Assembly: GCF_030811835.1 (NCBI RefSeq)
Contig: NZ_JAUSRO010000009.1
Span: 62,001 to 126,000, forward strand
Source: Variovorax ginsengisoli
GTDB lineage: Bacteria > Pseudomonadota > Gammaproteobacteria > Burkholderiales > Burkholderiaceae_C
Length of the DNA: 64,000 nucleotides
Direction of reading: 5' to 3'
Both the position numbers and the translations under genes were made by a program. Below the pieces are notes generated by a model. The model searched no databases, had not been told where the DNA came from, and saw only the letters and a program-made list of their open reading frames with translations. Of the stretch, positions 35,885 through 45,829 are shown piece by piece. Position 1 is the stretch's first letter. The number at the start of each line of letters is the position of its first letter.

Positions 35885-35916
35885 CCGTTTCTACCACTCC
35901 CAGCTCAAGCCATCCC

Positions 35917-36594
35917 ATGAACAACGGACTACGCATTCTCAAACGGCGCCGCGCTGTCGATCTCGCACTGGCGCGCCAATACCTCGACGTGCCGGTCGCG
36001 AACGTCAGCGACTGCATGGCACGCATGACGGCCGGCGGCGCGCGCCTTCGCCCCATGCACGCGGGCGGACGCATGGCCGGCCCGGCGCTGACGATCAAGG
36101 CGCGCCCCGGTGACAACCTGATGATCCACAAGGCGCTCCAGTTGGCCAAGCCTGGCGATGTCATCGTGGTGGACGCCGGAGGCGATCTGACCAACGCCCT
36201 CATCGGTGAAATCATGGTCGGTGACGCCGTCAACCAGAAGCTGGGCGGCTTCGTGATGAACGGTGCCATCCGCGATGCAGGCGCGATCCGCGAGGGCTCG
36301 TTTCCCGTCTTTGCCGCAGGCGTCACGCACCGCGGCCCTTACAAGGACGGCCCCGGTGAAATCAACGTGCCGATCTCGATCGACGGCATGGTCATCGAAC
36401 CGGGCGACCTGGTCATCGGCGACGAAGACGGCCTCCTGTGCGTGCCCTTCGACGACGCGGAGCGCCTGCTGGCCGCAGCGCATCAAAAGCAGGTGATCGA
36501 GAACAAGATGGTGGCCGACATCCAGGCCGGCACCTTCGACCGCTCGTGGGTCGACGCGACCCTCACCCGCTTGAACTGCTACATCGAAGAATGA
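35917..36594 (+). CDS. RraA-family aldolase-like protein
   Basis: A 225-residue member of the RraA/HMG-CHA aldolase family. VANVSDCMARMTAGG, PGDVIVVDAGGDLTNALIGE, and GGFVMNGAIRDAGAIRE, with the Arg-Asp metal/substrate pair, are visible. The usual Asp before GAxRD is asparagine here. Family aldolases cleave 4-hydroxy-4-methyl-2-oxoglutarate or 4-carboxy-4-hydroxy-2-oxoadipate to pyruvate plus an oxo acid, as in the protocatechuate 4,5-cleavage route; others decarboxylate oxaloacetate. As last gene of the GntR-controlled operon it probably makes pyruvate from the imported acid. An RNase-E-regulator role is not likely in this context. Confidence 0.83.
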   Translation: MNNGLRILKRRRAVDLALARQYLDVPVANVSDCMARMTAGGARLRPMHAGGRMAGPALTIKARPGDNLMIHKALQLAKPGDVIVVDAGGDLTNALIGEIMVGDAVNQKLGGFVMNGAIRDAGAIREGSFPVFAAGVTHRGPYKDGPGEINVPISIDGMVIEPGDLVIGDEDGLLCVPFDDAERLLAAAHQKQVIENKMVADIQAGTFDRSWVDATLTRLNCYIEE

Positions 36595-36662
36595 CACGAC
36601 CCATGCCAAGCCACGCGCGCAGACAGGAATCCGAGAAGCGTTGATACGACGATGGGCCCCGT

Positions 36663-37934
36663 CTAGAACGCGTGGCGAATCCCGACGTCGTAGCCGGTCG
36701 AGCGCGCCGGCGCGTAGCCTGTCGTGCCGGTGCCCGTCGACAGGTAGGTCGCGGTTCCGACGGCGGCGCCCATCACGGCCGGATTGTTCTGCGCATTCCT
36801 GGCGCGGATGCGTGCGGCGGTCACGTACAGCGCGGTGCGCTTCGACAGATTGTGCTCATAGCCGATGGCGATCTTGTCGACCGAGGCATCGCGTGACGGG
36901 CCCGCTGCAGAGCCCAGGTCGTTGTCGAACTTCACCCTCGAGTACGCCGCCTTGATCAAGCCGGCACCCACTGGCACCGTCACGCCCAACAGTGCGCCGT
37001 TGTACGTGTCGTCGTCTCGCGTGAGCAGCAGGCCCGTCGCTCCGGGCGCGGTGGAGGTGCGCTGGTCCTTCACGCGCGAGAGCTCACCGAACAGCTTCAT
37101 GAATCCGAGGTTGTACGAAGCACCGAGGTTGAGCGTCTTGAGCTTCTCGTCGAGATTGACGCCGTTCGGCTGCCCGGTGGCGCCGAGCCCCGTGGTGTCC
37201 GCCGCGACGCTCTCGCCGTAGGCCAGCGCGATGTCGAACGCACCAGCCGCATAGCCAAGCCGGCCGCCGGCGAACTGGCCCCTGTGTGATGGGCTGCCTG
37301 CCTGCCCGCTCTGCGAGACGTTCTCGTGCAGCGCGTACTGCAACTGGCCGTAGATGCCACCGAGGTTCGGCGGCAGGAAGTAGCCGATGCTGTTATTGGT
37401 GCGCAGGTAGTTGTCCGAAGCGGCCGTGGCCGACCCGGGGCCCCTGGCCACGGCGAGGTTGGTGCTCACCGTGGAGATCACATTGGCGCCCACGCCGATC
37501 GTGCTGAACGGGCTGAACACGGAGTCATTCCAGAAGGTCGGCGTGAAGTCGCGGCCGACCCGAATCTCGCCGATCGGACCCGACAGGCTGACCGTGGAGC
37601 GACGCGAAAAGAGCGTCGCGCCACCGGTGTCATTGGCCAACGCCGCCTCGAGCCAGAAACCGGCGGCCCAGCCGCCGCCCAGATCCTCGACGCCGCGAAA
37701 GCCGAGCCGGCTGTTGGACGTGCCGCTGTTAGACATCACCGTCTGGCTGCGACTCACGCCCGCAGGGGGCGTCTGCGGTAGTGAGACTGGCTGGCTGGTG
37801 TTGTTGTAGAAGCTGCTCTTGGCCGTGTAGTAGCTCACGCCGGCATCGAGCACGCCGAACACCGTGACAGAACTCTGCGCAGTGGCGGCCGCACTGCCGC
37901 ACAGCAGCGCGGCCGCTGCGATCAAATTTTTCAT
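36663..37934 (-). CDS. Burkholderiales-type porin
   Basis: A 423-residue outer-membrane general porin. The signal peptide is MKNLIAAAALLCGSAAATAQ and the mature protein starts SSVTVFGVLDAGVSYYT. Landmarks are GFRGVEDLGGGWAAGFWLEA, VSLSGPIGEIRVGRDFTPTF, and a C-terminal strand ending in YDVGIRHAF with terminal phenylalanine for BAM recognition. It is the last gene of the minus-strand operon that begins at 46681 and likely provides the outer-membrane entry for its substrate. It converges with the RraA-type gene. Confidence 0.9.
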   Translation of the reverse strand: MKNLIAAAALLCGSAAATAQSSVTVFGVLDAGVSYYTAKSSFYNNTSQPVSLPQTPPAGVSRSQTVMSNSGTSNSRLGFRGVEDLGGGWAAGFWLEAALANDTGGATLFSRRSTVSLSGPIGEIRVGRDFTPTFWNDSVFSPFSTIGVGANVISTVSTNLAVARGPGSATAASDNYLRTNNSIGYFLPPNLGGIYGQLQYALHENVSQSGQAGSPSHRGQFAGGRLGYAAGAFDIALAYGESVAADTTGLGATGQPNGVNLDEKLKTLNLGASYNLGFMKLFGELSRVKDQRTSTAPGATGLLLTRDDDTYNGALLGVTVPVGAGLIKAAYSRVKFDNDLGSAAGPSRDASVDKIAIGYEHNLSKRTALYVTAARIRARNAQNNPAVMGAAVGTATYLSTGTGTTGYAPARSTGYDVGIRHAF

Positions 37935-37979
37935 GGGATGTCTCCGTTTTTCTGGTGGGATGGAAAGCGATGCGCCGGA

Positions 37980-38942
37980 TCACTCGGGCTTGAAGCCGGC
38001 GTCCTTGAGCAACGTGGCGCTCTGCGTCACGTAGCCGTCGATGTAGCGGGAGAACTGCACGACGTCCTGCGTCACTGGCTCGATGCCCAGGCCCGAGAAG
38101 GCGCCCGACTTGCCGAGCTCGCGCACCGCGTCGTTGATGGCCAAGTTGAGGCGCTGCACCCGCTCTGGCGGCGTGCCCTTGGGCGCCCACACGCCGTACC
38201 AGGAGGCGTAACTCAGGTTCGGCAGCCCGCTCTCCTGGGCGGTCGGCACGTCCGGCGCGAGCGGGCTGCGGCGCGCCGAGGTGATCGCGATCGGCTTCAC
38301 CCGGCCGGCCTTGGCCAGCGGCAGCACGGAGATCATCGAATCCAGCAGCAGGTCGACGTGGCCGCCAGCGACATCCACCAGCGCGGGCTGCGTGCCCTTG
38401 TAGGGCACGAAGCTGAACGAGACCTTGCCCTGCTGGGCCAGAAGCAGCGTGGCGAGGTGACTCGGCGCCCCGGCCGCGGGAATGGCAGCGGTCCATGGGG
38501 TCTGCTTCATCGCCGCGAGCAGTTCCGAGAGCTTGGTCGCTTCGTGTTTGGGCGCGATCACCAGCATCAGCGGCGCTTCGGCCACACGCGCCACCGGCGC
38601 GAAGTCCGCCTGCGGGTCGTAGGGCGCGTTGTTCATCACCTGCTTGGCCAGCACATGGGTCGCCGCGGAGAAGAGCAAGGTGTAGCCGTCGCCAGGCGCG
38701 GTCTGCACCGCCTTGCCGCCGAGCACCCCGTTGGCGCCTGCGCGGTTCTCCACGATCACAGGCACGCTCAGTCGCGTGCCGAGTTGCTGGGCCAGCAGCC
38801 GCGCCGTGGCATCGACACCGCCGCCGGCAGCGAACGGCACGACGATGCGGATCAGCCGATCCGGGAACGCGGGTGCCTGCGCCCACGCCGGTCCGACCAC
38901 GACCGTGGTCGCGGCGACCAGACTCAGGAATGTCTTTTTCAT
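37980..38942 (-). CDS. Bug-family (TTT) periplasmic binding protein
   Basis: A 320-residue binding protein with signal peptide MKKTFLSLVAATTVVVGPAW and cleavage near AQA. Family motifs are RIVVPFAAGGGVDATARLLA, VIVENRAGANG, PGDGYTLLFSAATH, LVDVAGGHVDLLLDSM and APDVPTAQESGLPN. The start at 38942 has a GGAGA site. It lies between the MFS carrier and the porin in the HyuAB operon. The accompanying inner-membrane carrier is an MFS protein, not TctAB, which is unusual for a Bug protein and raises the question of how it delivers its ligand. Confidence 0.9.
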   Translation of the reverse strand: MKKTFLSLVAATTVVVGPAWAQAPAFPDRLIRIVVPFAAGGGVDATARLLAQQLGTRLSVPVIVENRAGANGVLGGKAVQTAPGDGYTLLFSAATHVLAKQVMNNAPYDPQADFAPVARVAEAPLMLVIAPKHEATKLSELLAAMKQTPWTAAIPAAGAPSHLATLLLAQQGKVSFSFVPYKGTQPALVDVAGGHVDLLLDSMISVLPLAKAGRVKPIAITSARRSPLAPDVPTAQESGLPNLSYASWYGVWAPKGTPPERVQRLNLAINDAVRELGKSGAFSGLGIEPVTQDVVQFSRYIDGYVTQSATLLKDAGFKPE

Positions 38943-38968
38943 GGTGTCTCCAATGGCTTTCCGGTGAA

Positions 38969-40396
38969 TCAGGGCGAGATCTCTTCGAGTGCGCGGTTGG
39001 CCGTCTCGACCATCCTTCGTGCCGCGATGAAGCCGACGACGTTGGCCAGCGCGAACATCAGGAACACCGCTGCGATACCGTGCGCGGACAGCACGACGCC
39101 GACCAGCGCGGGCGCCGCCGCCGAGGCCATGCGCAGCCAGGAGGTCGCCAGCCCGGTGCCGATCGCACGCATGCGCGTCGGGTAGATCTCGGGCGTGTAG
39201 AGGTAGAGCAGCACGGTGGTCGTGCCCATCACCGCATAGGCTGTGGATGCCAGCGCCACTACCGACCACGCGCTGCCGGTGCCGAACGCGGCCAGCAGGC
39301 CCAGCAAGGCGCCGCTGACCACGAAGCTCGCTGTGGCCCAGCGTCGGCGGCCCACGCGGTCCACCAGCAGCGCGCAGGCGAGCACCGCGCAGGTGCTGAG
39401 GACGTTGGTCAGCGACGCCATCCGAAGGGCCTGTTGCAGCGGCAGGTGGTAGACGGTGCGATAGAGCGTGGGCAGCCAGTTGTTGATGCCGTTGGCGACG
39501 AAGTACGACGACGCCCAGAGCACCCACACCGCCAGCGTGCGCGGCCGGTACATCGGCGAGAACAGTTCGCGCCACGAGGCCGGCCGGGTGGTGGCAAGGC
39601 CGGTCGCCAGGGTGTTGACCCGCATCGCGATGCGCGCCTTGTCCTGAACCGGGTCCAAGCTGCGTGCCGGCGTGCTGGCTTCGAGCTGCGCGATCACCCG
39701 CTCCGCCTGGTCGAAGCGCCGCTTGGACGTCAACCAGCGCGGCGACTCCGGCAGACGCACCATGAAGAACAGGATCACCAGGCCCGGAATGCCCCCCACC
39801 AGGAACATGAACTCCCAACCGAAGCGCGGCACCACGAAGGCACCTACCTGTGCGGCAGCAAGCAGGCCGAGCGGAAAAATGAGTTCGTAGAGCAGGAAGA
39901 AACGTCCCCGGCCCTTGGCCTGCGACAGCTCGTTGATGTAGGCCGCGGCGATCGGCACCTCGCCCCCGACGCCGATGCCCTGCACGAAGCGCAGCGCAAA
40001 CAGCGCATGGAAGCTGCCGGCGAAGGCACAGGCGATGCTCATCACCGACATGAGCGCCACCGCCGCGGTCACGCTCGGCACGCGGCCGTAGCGCTCGGCC
40101 AGCCAGCCGAACAGCAGCGCACCGATGACCTGGCCTGCGTAGCCCGATGCGATCAGCGCGCCGATCTGCAAGGGCGACAGATGCCAGAGCGCGATCAGCA
40201 CCGGCAGCACAAAGGCCAGCGCCAGCGCATCGAAGGCATCGAAGAAGGTCGCGCTGCCCATGACGATGCGGGCCTTGGTGTGCCAGCGGCTGAAGGGGAC
40301 GTTCTCGATACGGAAGAGCAGTCCCGCTGCGCGCTGGAAGGCAGCCTGCGGTGGGCTGGAAGGTAACGGACTGGCGAGGGATGGGTTGGCTGTCAT
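38969..40396 (-). CDS. MFS transporter, sugar/aromatic-acid:H+ symporter type
   Basis: A 475-residue twelve-span carrier. WHTKARIVMGSATFFDAFDA leads into span 1. LLFGWLAERYGRVPS is the motif A loop, QGIGVGGEVPIAAAYINEL is in span 4, and VRLPESPRWLTSKRR is in the central loop. The layout resembles the sugar-porter and aromatic-acid symporter families. In this operon it is the obvious cytoplasmic-membrane importer for the compound handled by HyuA/HyuB. It lies 26 bp before the Bug gene and 49 bp after the CobW gene. Confidence 0.88.
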   Translation of the reverse strand: MTANPSLASPLPSSPPQAAFQRAAGLLFRIENVPFSRWHTKARIVMGSATFFDAFDALALAFVLPVLIALWHLSPLQIGALIASGYAGQVIGALLFGWLAERYGRVPSVTAAVALMSVMSIACAFAGSFHALFALRFVQGIGVGGEVPIAAAYINELSQAKGRGRFFLLYELIFPLGLLAAAQVGAFVVPRFGWEFMFLVGGIPGLVILFFMVRLPESPRWLTSKRRFDQAERVIAQLEASTPARSLDPVQDKARIAMRVNTLATGLATTRPASWRELFSPMYRPRTLAVWVLWASSYFVANGINNWLPTLYRTVYHLPLQQALRMASLTNVLSTCAVLACALLVDRVGRRRWATASFVVSGALLGLLAAFGTGSAWSVVALASTAYAVMGTTTVLLYLYTPEIYPTRMRAIGTGLATSWLRMASAAAPALVGVVLSAHGIAAVFLMFALANVVGFIAARRMVETANRALEEISP

Positions 40397-40445
40397 TCTT
40401 GTCTTGTCTCCGAGCCGTCTGGGGCGATGGACTGGTGGATGGCGT

Positions 40446-41557
<1,112 letters not shown>

Positions 41558-41561
<4 letters not shown>

Positions 41562-41938
41562 TCGCCACCTCGCGGCCCGTGCAGTTCCGCGAAGGAGCGC
41601 AGCGTCTTCTCGACTTTCGGCAGCAGCCAGTCGGCGACCGCATCGGGAAGGCGGCCGTCGCTGGCGTCCTCCAATATCTGCCGCAAGGGCTGCGGCCGCG
41701 CTTCGGCCTGCTGGAGGTCGCTGAAGAATGCCACCAACGCCGGCACGCCCGAACGCAGCGCGCCGTCTTCGAGGTAGCCGACGATGTCGAGCTCGAAGTC
41801 GTCCAGCCGCAGGCTGATGCCACCGGTGCCGCAGGCGCAGGCGCCGCTCAGGGCGACGTGCCGCATCGACAGGTCGCTCCACAGCGCCAGCAGGCGGTCG
41901 GCGCGCAGCGCGGACTCGTTGGCCATGGCGATGGTCAC
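41558..41938 (-). CDS. 126-residue protein of unknown function coupled to HyuB and CobW
   Basis: A small acidic protein I do not recognise. It starts with GTG at 41938, overlapping the HyuB stop, or with ATG at 41926; it ends overlapping the CobW start. It has a CxC motif in SGACACGTGGISLRL at about residues 31-45, followed by DDFELDIVGYLED, and a helical C-terminus. No signal peptide or membrane span is seen. The CxC motif and its place between a metal-dependent-looking enzyme and a metallochaperone GTPase suggest a metal-transfer adapter or a small subunit comparable to the small subunits of acetone/acetophenone carboxylases. That is only an inference. Confidence 0.7.
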
Positions 41939-43734
41939 TGGCCGTCCCAGGCCACCGTCGACGACGTGCTGGCGCTGCCCTTGGCCGGCGCCTTGCGCAG
42001 GGTCTGCGTGCCAGCATGGTCGACCTGGCCGCGGGCATCGAGCGCCACGCGGTAGACCTCGCGCGCTACCTCCGCGCTGACATAGCCTTCGCGCACGTCC
42101 TCGGCGACCAGGTCGAGCTCGCGCTCCAGCGGACTGCCGAAACCGCCGCCGCCGCCCGAAAGCATCTTGTATGCGTCGCCGCGCTCAAGGCGCACGTTGA
42201 AGATCTTCGCGTTGAGGTGATCGGTCTTCCACTCGCCCTTGTGGCGCACCGCGATGCCGTTGCCCATGGCGTCGCCGCCACCCTCGAGGCCCCACGGCTT
42301 GCAGTGCACGCGGTCGATGCGGGTGGTCACGGTGAAGGGCGACAGCGCCTGCACCACCATCTCGGCACCAAGGCCGCCGCGGTACTTGCCGGCACCGGCG
42401 GAGTCCTGACGGATCTCATACTTCTCGACCAGCACCGGGTACTTGGCCTCGAGCTGCTCGGTGGGGCTGTTGTGGGTGTCGCCGTCGTTGATGCAGACGG
42501 TCACCGACACGCCATCCTCGGTCGACTTCGCACCCCAGCCGCCGCCCAGTGGGCCGATGCCGACGATGAACAGCCGCCCGTCCTCGGGCGAGATGCCGTG
42601 GATGTTCGGGAACACGAGGTCGGCATGGTGGCCGGCGATGGAGCGGTCGGGGATGGCCGGTGCCAGCGCCTTGAAGATGGTGTCGATCACGGTCATCGGG
42701 AAGGTCATCCACACCCGCATCGGGTACGGCCGCTCGGCGCTGATCACCGTGCCCATGGGCATGATCACCTTCAGCGGCCGGAAGCTGCCGTCGTTGACCG
42801 GGTAGTCGGTCGGCGTGGTCAGGCACTTGTAGGCCACCTGCGCGCAGGCGATGCCGGTCGTGAAGCCCGAGTTGTAGAAGCCGCGCACCTGCTTGCTGAC
42901 GTCCGACAGGTCCACCGTCATTTCGTCGCCGGTCACCGTCACCTTGACCCGGATCGGGATGCGCTTGCCGATCTCCAGGCCGTCGTCGTCCATGAAGGAC
43001 TCGGCCTCGTACACACCGTCGGGGATCGACAGCGTGTTCTTGCGCGCCACCGCCTCGGACGAATCCATGATCTGGCGTATCGAGCCGTTGACCGCATCGG
43101 CGCCGTAGCGCTGCAGCAGCTCGACATAGCGTCGCTCGCCGGTGGTGATGGCCGTGATCTGCGCGCGCAGGTCGCCCAGCGCCCGTTCGGCCAGGCGCAC
43201 GTTCATCGCGATGATGTCGATCAGGTCCTGGTTGACCACGCCTTCGCGCTGGTACTTGATGATGGGGATCTGGATCCCCTCGCTGAAGATGTCGGTGGTG
43301 ACATTGCCCAGCGTGCCGCCCACGTCCAGCCAGTGCGCCATGCAGCAGGTGAAGCCTTCGAGCTTGCCCTCATGGAACACCGGCATGGTGAACGTGAAGT
43401 GGTTCAGGTGGCTGCCGGTGGTGTAAGCGTCGTTGGTCACCAGGATGTCGCCGGGCAGGATGTTCTCGTAGCCGAAGTGCCGGATCTTGGCCTTGACGGT
43501 CTCAGACATGCCGCGGATGAACATCGGCAGGCCCAGGCCGATGGAGACGGTGTCGCCTTCCTTCGTGAACAGGCCGACGGTGAAGTCCAGCGCCTCGTAG
43601 ATGATGAGGTTGTAGGCCGTGCGCGTCAGGTTGGTCTTCATCTCTTCCGTGACGGCGTAGAGACCGTTGCGGATGATCTCGACGGTGACCGGATCGATCG
43701 CCGCAGCGCTGGCGTTGAGGGTGGGGGTGTTCAT
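41935..43734 (-). CDS. hyuB: Hydantoinase B/oxoprolinase/acetone-carboxylase-like subunit (HyuB)
   Basis: A 599-residue HyuB-family subunit. Near the N-terminus it reads DPVTVEIIRNGLYAVTEEMK, then LPGDILVTNDAYTTGSHLNH and FTCCMAHWLDVGGTLGN. In the C-terminal half are DSAGAGKYRGGLGAEMVV and LSGGGGGFGSPLERE. HyuB pairs with HyuA in N-methylhydantoinases, 5-oxoprolinases and the acetone/acetophenone carboxylases; it carries the amide-hydrolysis or carboxylation site. Both its ends overlap neighbouring genes by 4 bp, which indicates tight stoichiometry. Length is normal. A simple cyclic-amide hydrolase and a ketone carboxylase are both possible. Confidence 0.88.
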   Translation of the reverse strand: MNTPTLNASAAAIDPVTVEIIRNGLYAVTEEMKTNLTRTAYNLIIYEALDFTVGLFTKEGDTVSIGLGLPMFIRGMSETVKAKIRHFGYENILPGDILVTNDAYTTGSHLNHFTFTMPVFHEGKLEGFTCCMAHWLDVGGTLGNVTTDIFSEGIQIPIIKYQREGVVNQDLIDIIAMNVRLAERALGDLRAQITAITTGERRYVELLQRYGADAVNGSIRQIMDSSEAVARKNTLSIPDGVYEAESFMDDDGLEIGKRIPIRVKVTVTGDEMTVDLSDVSKQVRGFYNSGFTTGIACAQVAYKCLTTPTDYPVNDGSFRPLKVIMPMGTVISAERPYPMRVWMTFPMTVIDTIFKALAPAIPDRSIAGHHADLVFPNIHGISPEDGRLFIVGIGPLGGGWGAKSTEDGVSVTVCINDGDTHNSPTEQLEAKYPVLVEKYEIRQDSAGAGKYRGGLGAEMVVQALSPFTVTTRIDRVHCKPWGLEGGGDAMGNGIAVRHKGEWKTDHLNAKIFNVRLERGDAYKMLSGGGGGFGSPLERELDLVAEDVREGYVSAEVAREVYRVALDARGQVDHAGTQTLRKAPAKGSASTSSTVAWDGQ

Positions 43735-45815
43735 GAGCGGTCGCTCCCGATGGTGATTTGCAGGTTGCCGAGCTCGTCGACGCGCAGCGCATCGCCAGGC
43801 TGGACGACGGTGGTCGACGCGTGCTCCTCGATCAGCGCAGGGCCGTCGATCGTGTTGCCCGCGCGCAGCAGGTCGCGTGTGTAGACGGGGGTGTCGGCCC
43901 ATCCGCCCTGGCGGAAGTACACCGGCTTGACCGTGCGAAGCGATGCCTTCTCGGGCTGCGCCGAGCCGGCCTCCACATGGTGCTTCGGCGGCTTCTTCAT
44001 GGTGCCCAGCACCGTCACGCGCAGACTCACGAGGTCGGCGGGTTCCGTGGGCGCCGAGGTGCCGTAGCGCACCTTGTGCAGGTCGTCGAACTGTTGCTTG
44101 ATCGCCGCGCGGTCACGCCCCTCGAAGAAGGCCATCGGCAGGTCGACCGTGACGGCGTGCTCTTGGCCGACGTAACGCATGTCGGCCGCGCGTTCGATGA
44201 CCACGCCGTCGGCCTTGACGCCCGACTGCGCCAACGAGGCGCGGCCCTCTTCTTCCATCGCCTGGTAGGCCGCCTCGATTTCCTCGAAGGACAGGTCGTT
44301 GAGTTTGCGGAACACCGAGCGCACGTAGTCGTAGCGCAGGTCCGAGAAGAGCATGCCGTAGGCCGAGAAGTAGCCCGGCGCGAACGGGATCAGCACCTTG
44401 CGCACACCGATCTCGCGGGCGATGGCTGACGCATGCAGCGGCCCGGCGCCGCCGTACACCACCATCGTGAAGCTGCCGGCGTCCAGGCCGCGCTCGGTGG
44501 TCACGGCCTTCACCGCATGCGACATCTGCGTCACCGCGATGCGCAGGATGCCGTCGGCAGCCGCGGTCGGATCGAGCCCCAGCGAGTCGGCCACGCGTAC
44601 GCGCATCTGTCGTTCGCAGGCCGGAAGATCGAGTTTGAGTTCGCCGCCGAGGAAGTGCTCGGCGTCGAGCCGCCCGAGCAGCAGGTTGGCGTCGGTCACC
44701 GTCGGCTCCGTGCCGCCGCGCCCGTAGGCCACCGGGCCCGGGATGGAGCCCGCGCTCTGCGGGCCGACACGCAGCGCGTTGCCGGTCTCGATGCGGGCGA
44801 TCGAGCCGCCGCCGGTGCCGACCTCGTGGATGTCCATCATCGGGATCTGGATCGGCAGCGCGCGCTCGTAGCCGCCGATGAGCGCCGAGCCGGTGGTCAG
44901 CGGCCGGCCTTCGCTGATCACGCCGGCCTTGGCGGTGGTGCCGCCCATGTCGAAGGCGATCGCGTCGCCCATGCCAAGCTGGGCGCAGATCGCCTGTGCG
45001 CCGATCACGCCTGCGGCGGGGCCGGACTCCAGCATGCGCACGCAGTCGCGCCGCGCGTGCTCGCTCGGGAACAGGCCGCCGGTGGACTGCACGACATAGA
45101 AGTCTCCGCCAAAGCCTTTCTTGGCCAGGTGCGTTTCCAGTTCGCCGAGATAGGCCGACACGCGCGGGCCCACATAGGCATTCGCTACCGCAGTCGAGAC
45201 GCGCTCGAATTCGCGGTACTCCTGCGACAGCTCGTGCGAGGCGCAAACGAAGGCGCCAGGCAGTTCTTCCTGCAGGATCTGCTTGACGCGCTGCTCGTGC
45301 GCCGGATTGCGGTAGGAATGCAGCAGCAGCACGGCCACCGCTTCCACGTCATGGCCGCGCAGCTCGCGCGCCAGTTCGCGCACCGCCGCCTCGTCCAACG
45401 GCTTATGCGTGCTGCCGTCGGCGCGAAGACGCTCCGCGACCTCGAAGCGCAGCGAGCGCTTGACAAGCGGCTGGTGCTTGTTGAAGAAGAGGTTGTAGGC
45501 GTCCGGGCGGTTGACGCGACCGATCTCGTAGATGTCGCGGAAGCCTTCGGTGATCAGCAGTGCCGTGCGTGCACCGTTGCGCTCGAGCAGTGTATTGATG
45601 GCGATGGTCGAGCCATGCAGGAAGAGCTGTCCGTCGCGCAGGTCGATGTCGGCGCTGTCGAGCGTGGCCTGAATGCCGTTGACCAACTGGCCGTGGGTTG
45701 ACAGCGCCTTGCCGAACAGCAGTTCGCCGGTCGCCTCGTCGAAGGCGGCCATGTCGGTGAAGGTACCGCCGATGTCGACGGCGATACGCAGGTTGGGGGA
45801 GGATCGTGTGGTCAT
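43731..45815 (-). CDS. hyuA: Hydantoinase A/oxoprolinase/acetone-carboxylase-like subunit (HyuA)
   Basis: A 694-residue ATP-dependent subunit of the ASKHA fold. Phosphate-binding motifs are LRIAVDIGGTFTDMAAFDEA near residue 10 and AIAFDMGGTTAKAGVISEG near 290. ESGPAAGVIGAQAI, MDIHEVGTGGGSIAR and VVYGGAGPLHASAIAREIG are also typical. It would phosphorylate the substrate (enolate or amide) before the HyuB step. It lies 14 bp after the FAH-family gene and overlaps HyuB by 4 bp. Confidence 0.9.
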   Translation of the reverse strand: MTTRSSPNLRIAVDIGGTFTDMAAFDEATGELLFGKALSTHGQLVNGIQATLDSADIDLRDGQLFLHGSTIAINTLLERNGARTALLITEGFRDIYEIGRVNRPDAYNLFFNKHQPLVKRSLRFEVAERLRADGSTHKPLDEAAVRELARELRGHDVEAVAVLLLHSYRNPAHEQRVKQILQEELPGAFVCASHELSQEYREFERVSTAVANAYVGPRVSAYLGELETHLAKKGFGGDFYVVQSTGGLFPSEHARRDCVRMLESGPAAGVIGAQAICAQLGMGDAIAFDMGGTTAKAGVISEGRPLTTGSALIGGYERALPIQIPMMDIHEVGTGGGSIARIETGNALRVGPQSAGSIPGPVAYGRGGTEPTVTDANLLLGRLDAEHFLGGELKLDLPACERQMRVRVADSLGLDPTAAADGILRIAVTQMSHAVKAVTTERGLDAGSFTMVVYGGAGPLHASAIAREIGVRKVLIPFAPGYFSAYGMLFSDLRYDYVRSVFRKLNDLSFEEIEAAYQAMEEEGRASLAQSGVKADGVVIERAADMRYVGQEHAVTVDLPMAFFEGRDRAAIKQQFDDLHKVRYGTSAPTEPADLVSLRVTVLGTMKKPPKHHVEAGSAQPEKASLRTVKPVYFRQGGWADTPVYTRDLLRAGNTIDGPALIEEHASTTVVQPGDALRVDELGNLQITIGSDRS

Positions 45816-45829
45816 GGTGTCGCGTCGCC

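Noticed and set aside
34825..35900. Frame running from the oxidoreductase end through the Bug gene into RraA
   Set aside because: Only its last part (from 35917) matches a family. The rest is the shifted frame of the Bug gene, so I start RraA at 35917.
35917..36594. Annotation as RNase E inhibitor RraA proper
   Set aside because: The operon with a Bug protein and dehydrogenase points to the aldolase side of the family, and the protein is longer than true RraA (about 160 residues).
37980..39818. A 612-codon frame joining MFS-region sequence to the Bug protein
   Set aside because: A Bug signal peptide and ribosome-binding site place the start at 38942; the extension is antiphase MFS sequence.
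42016..43884. A 622-codon plus-strand frame opposite HyuB
   Set aside because: The minus-strand HyuB is strongly conserved in sequence pattern, while the plus frame is His/Asp/Val-rich noise.
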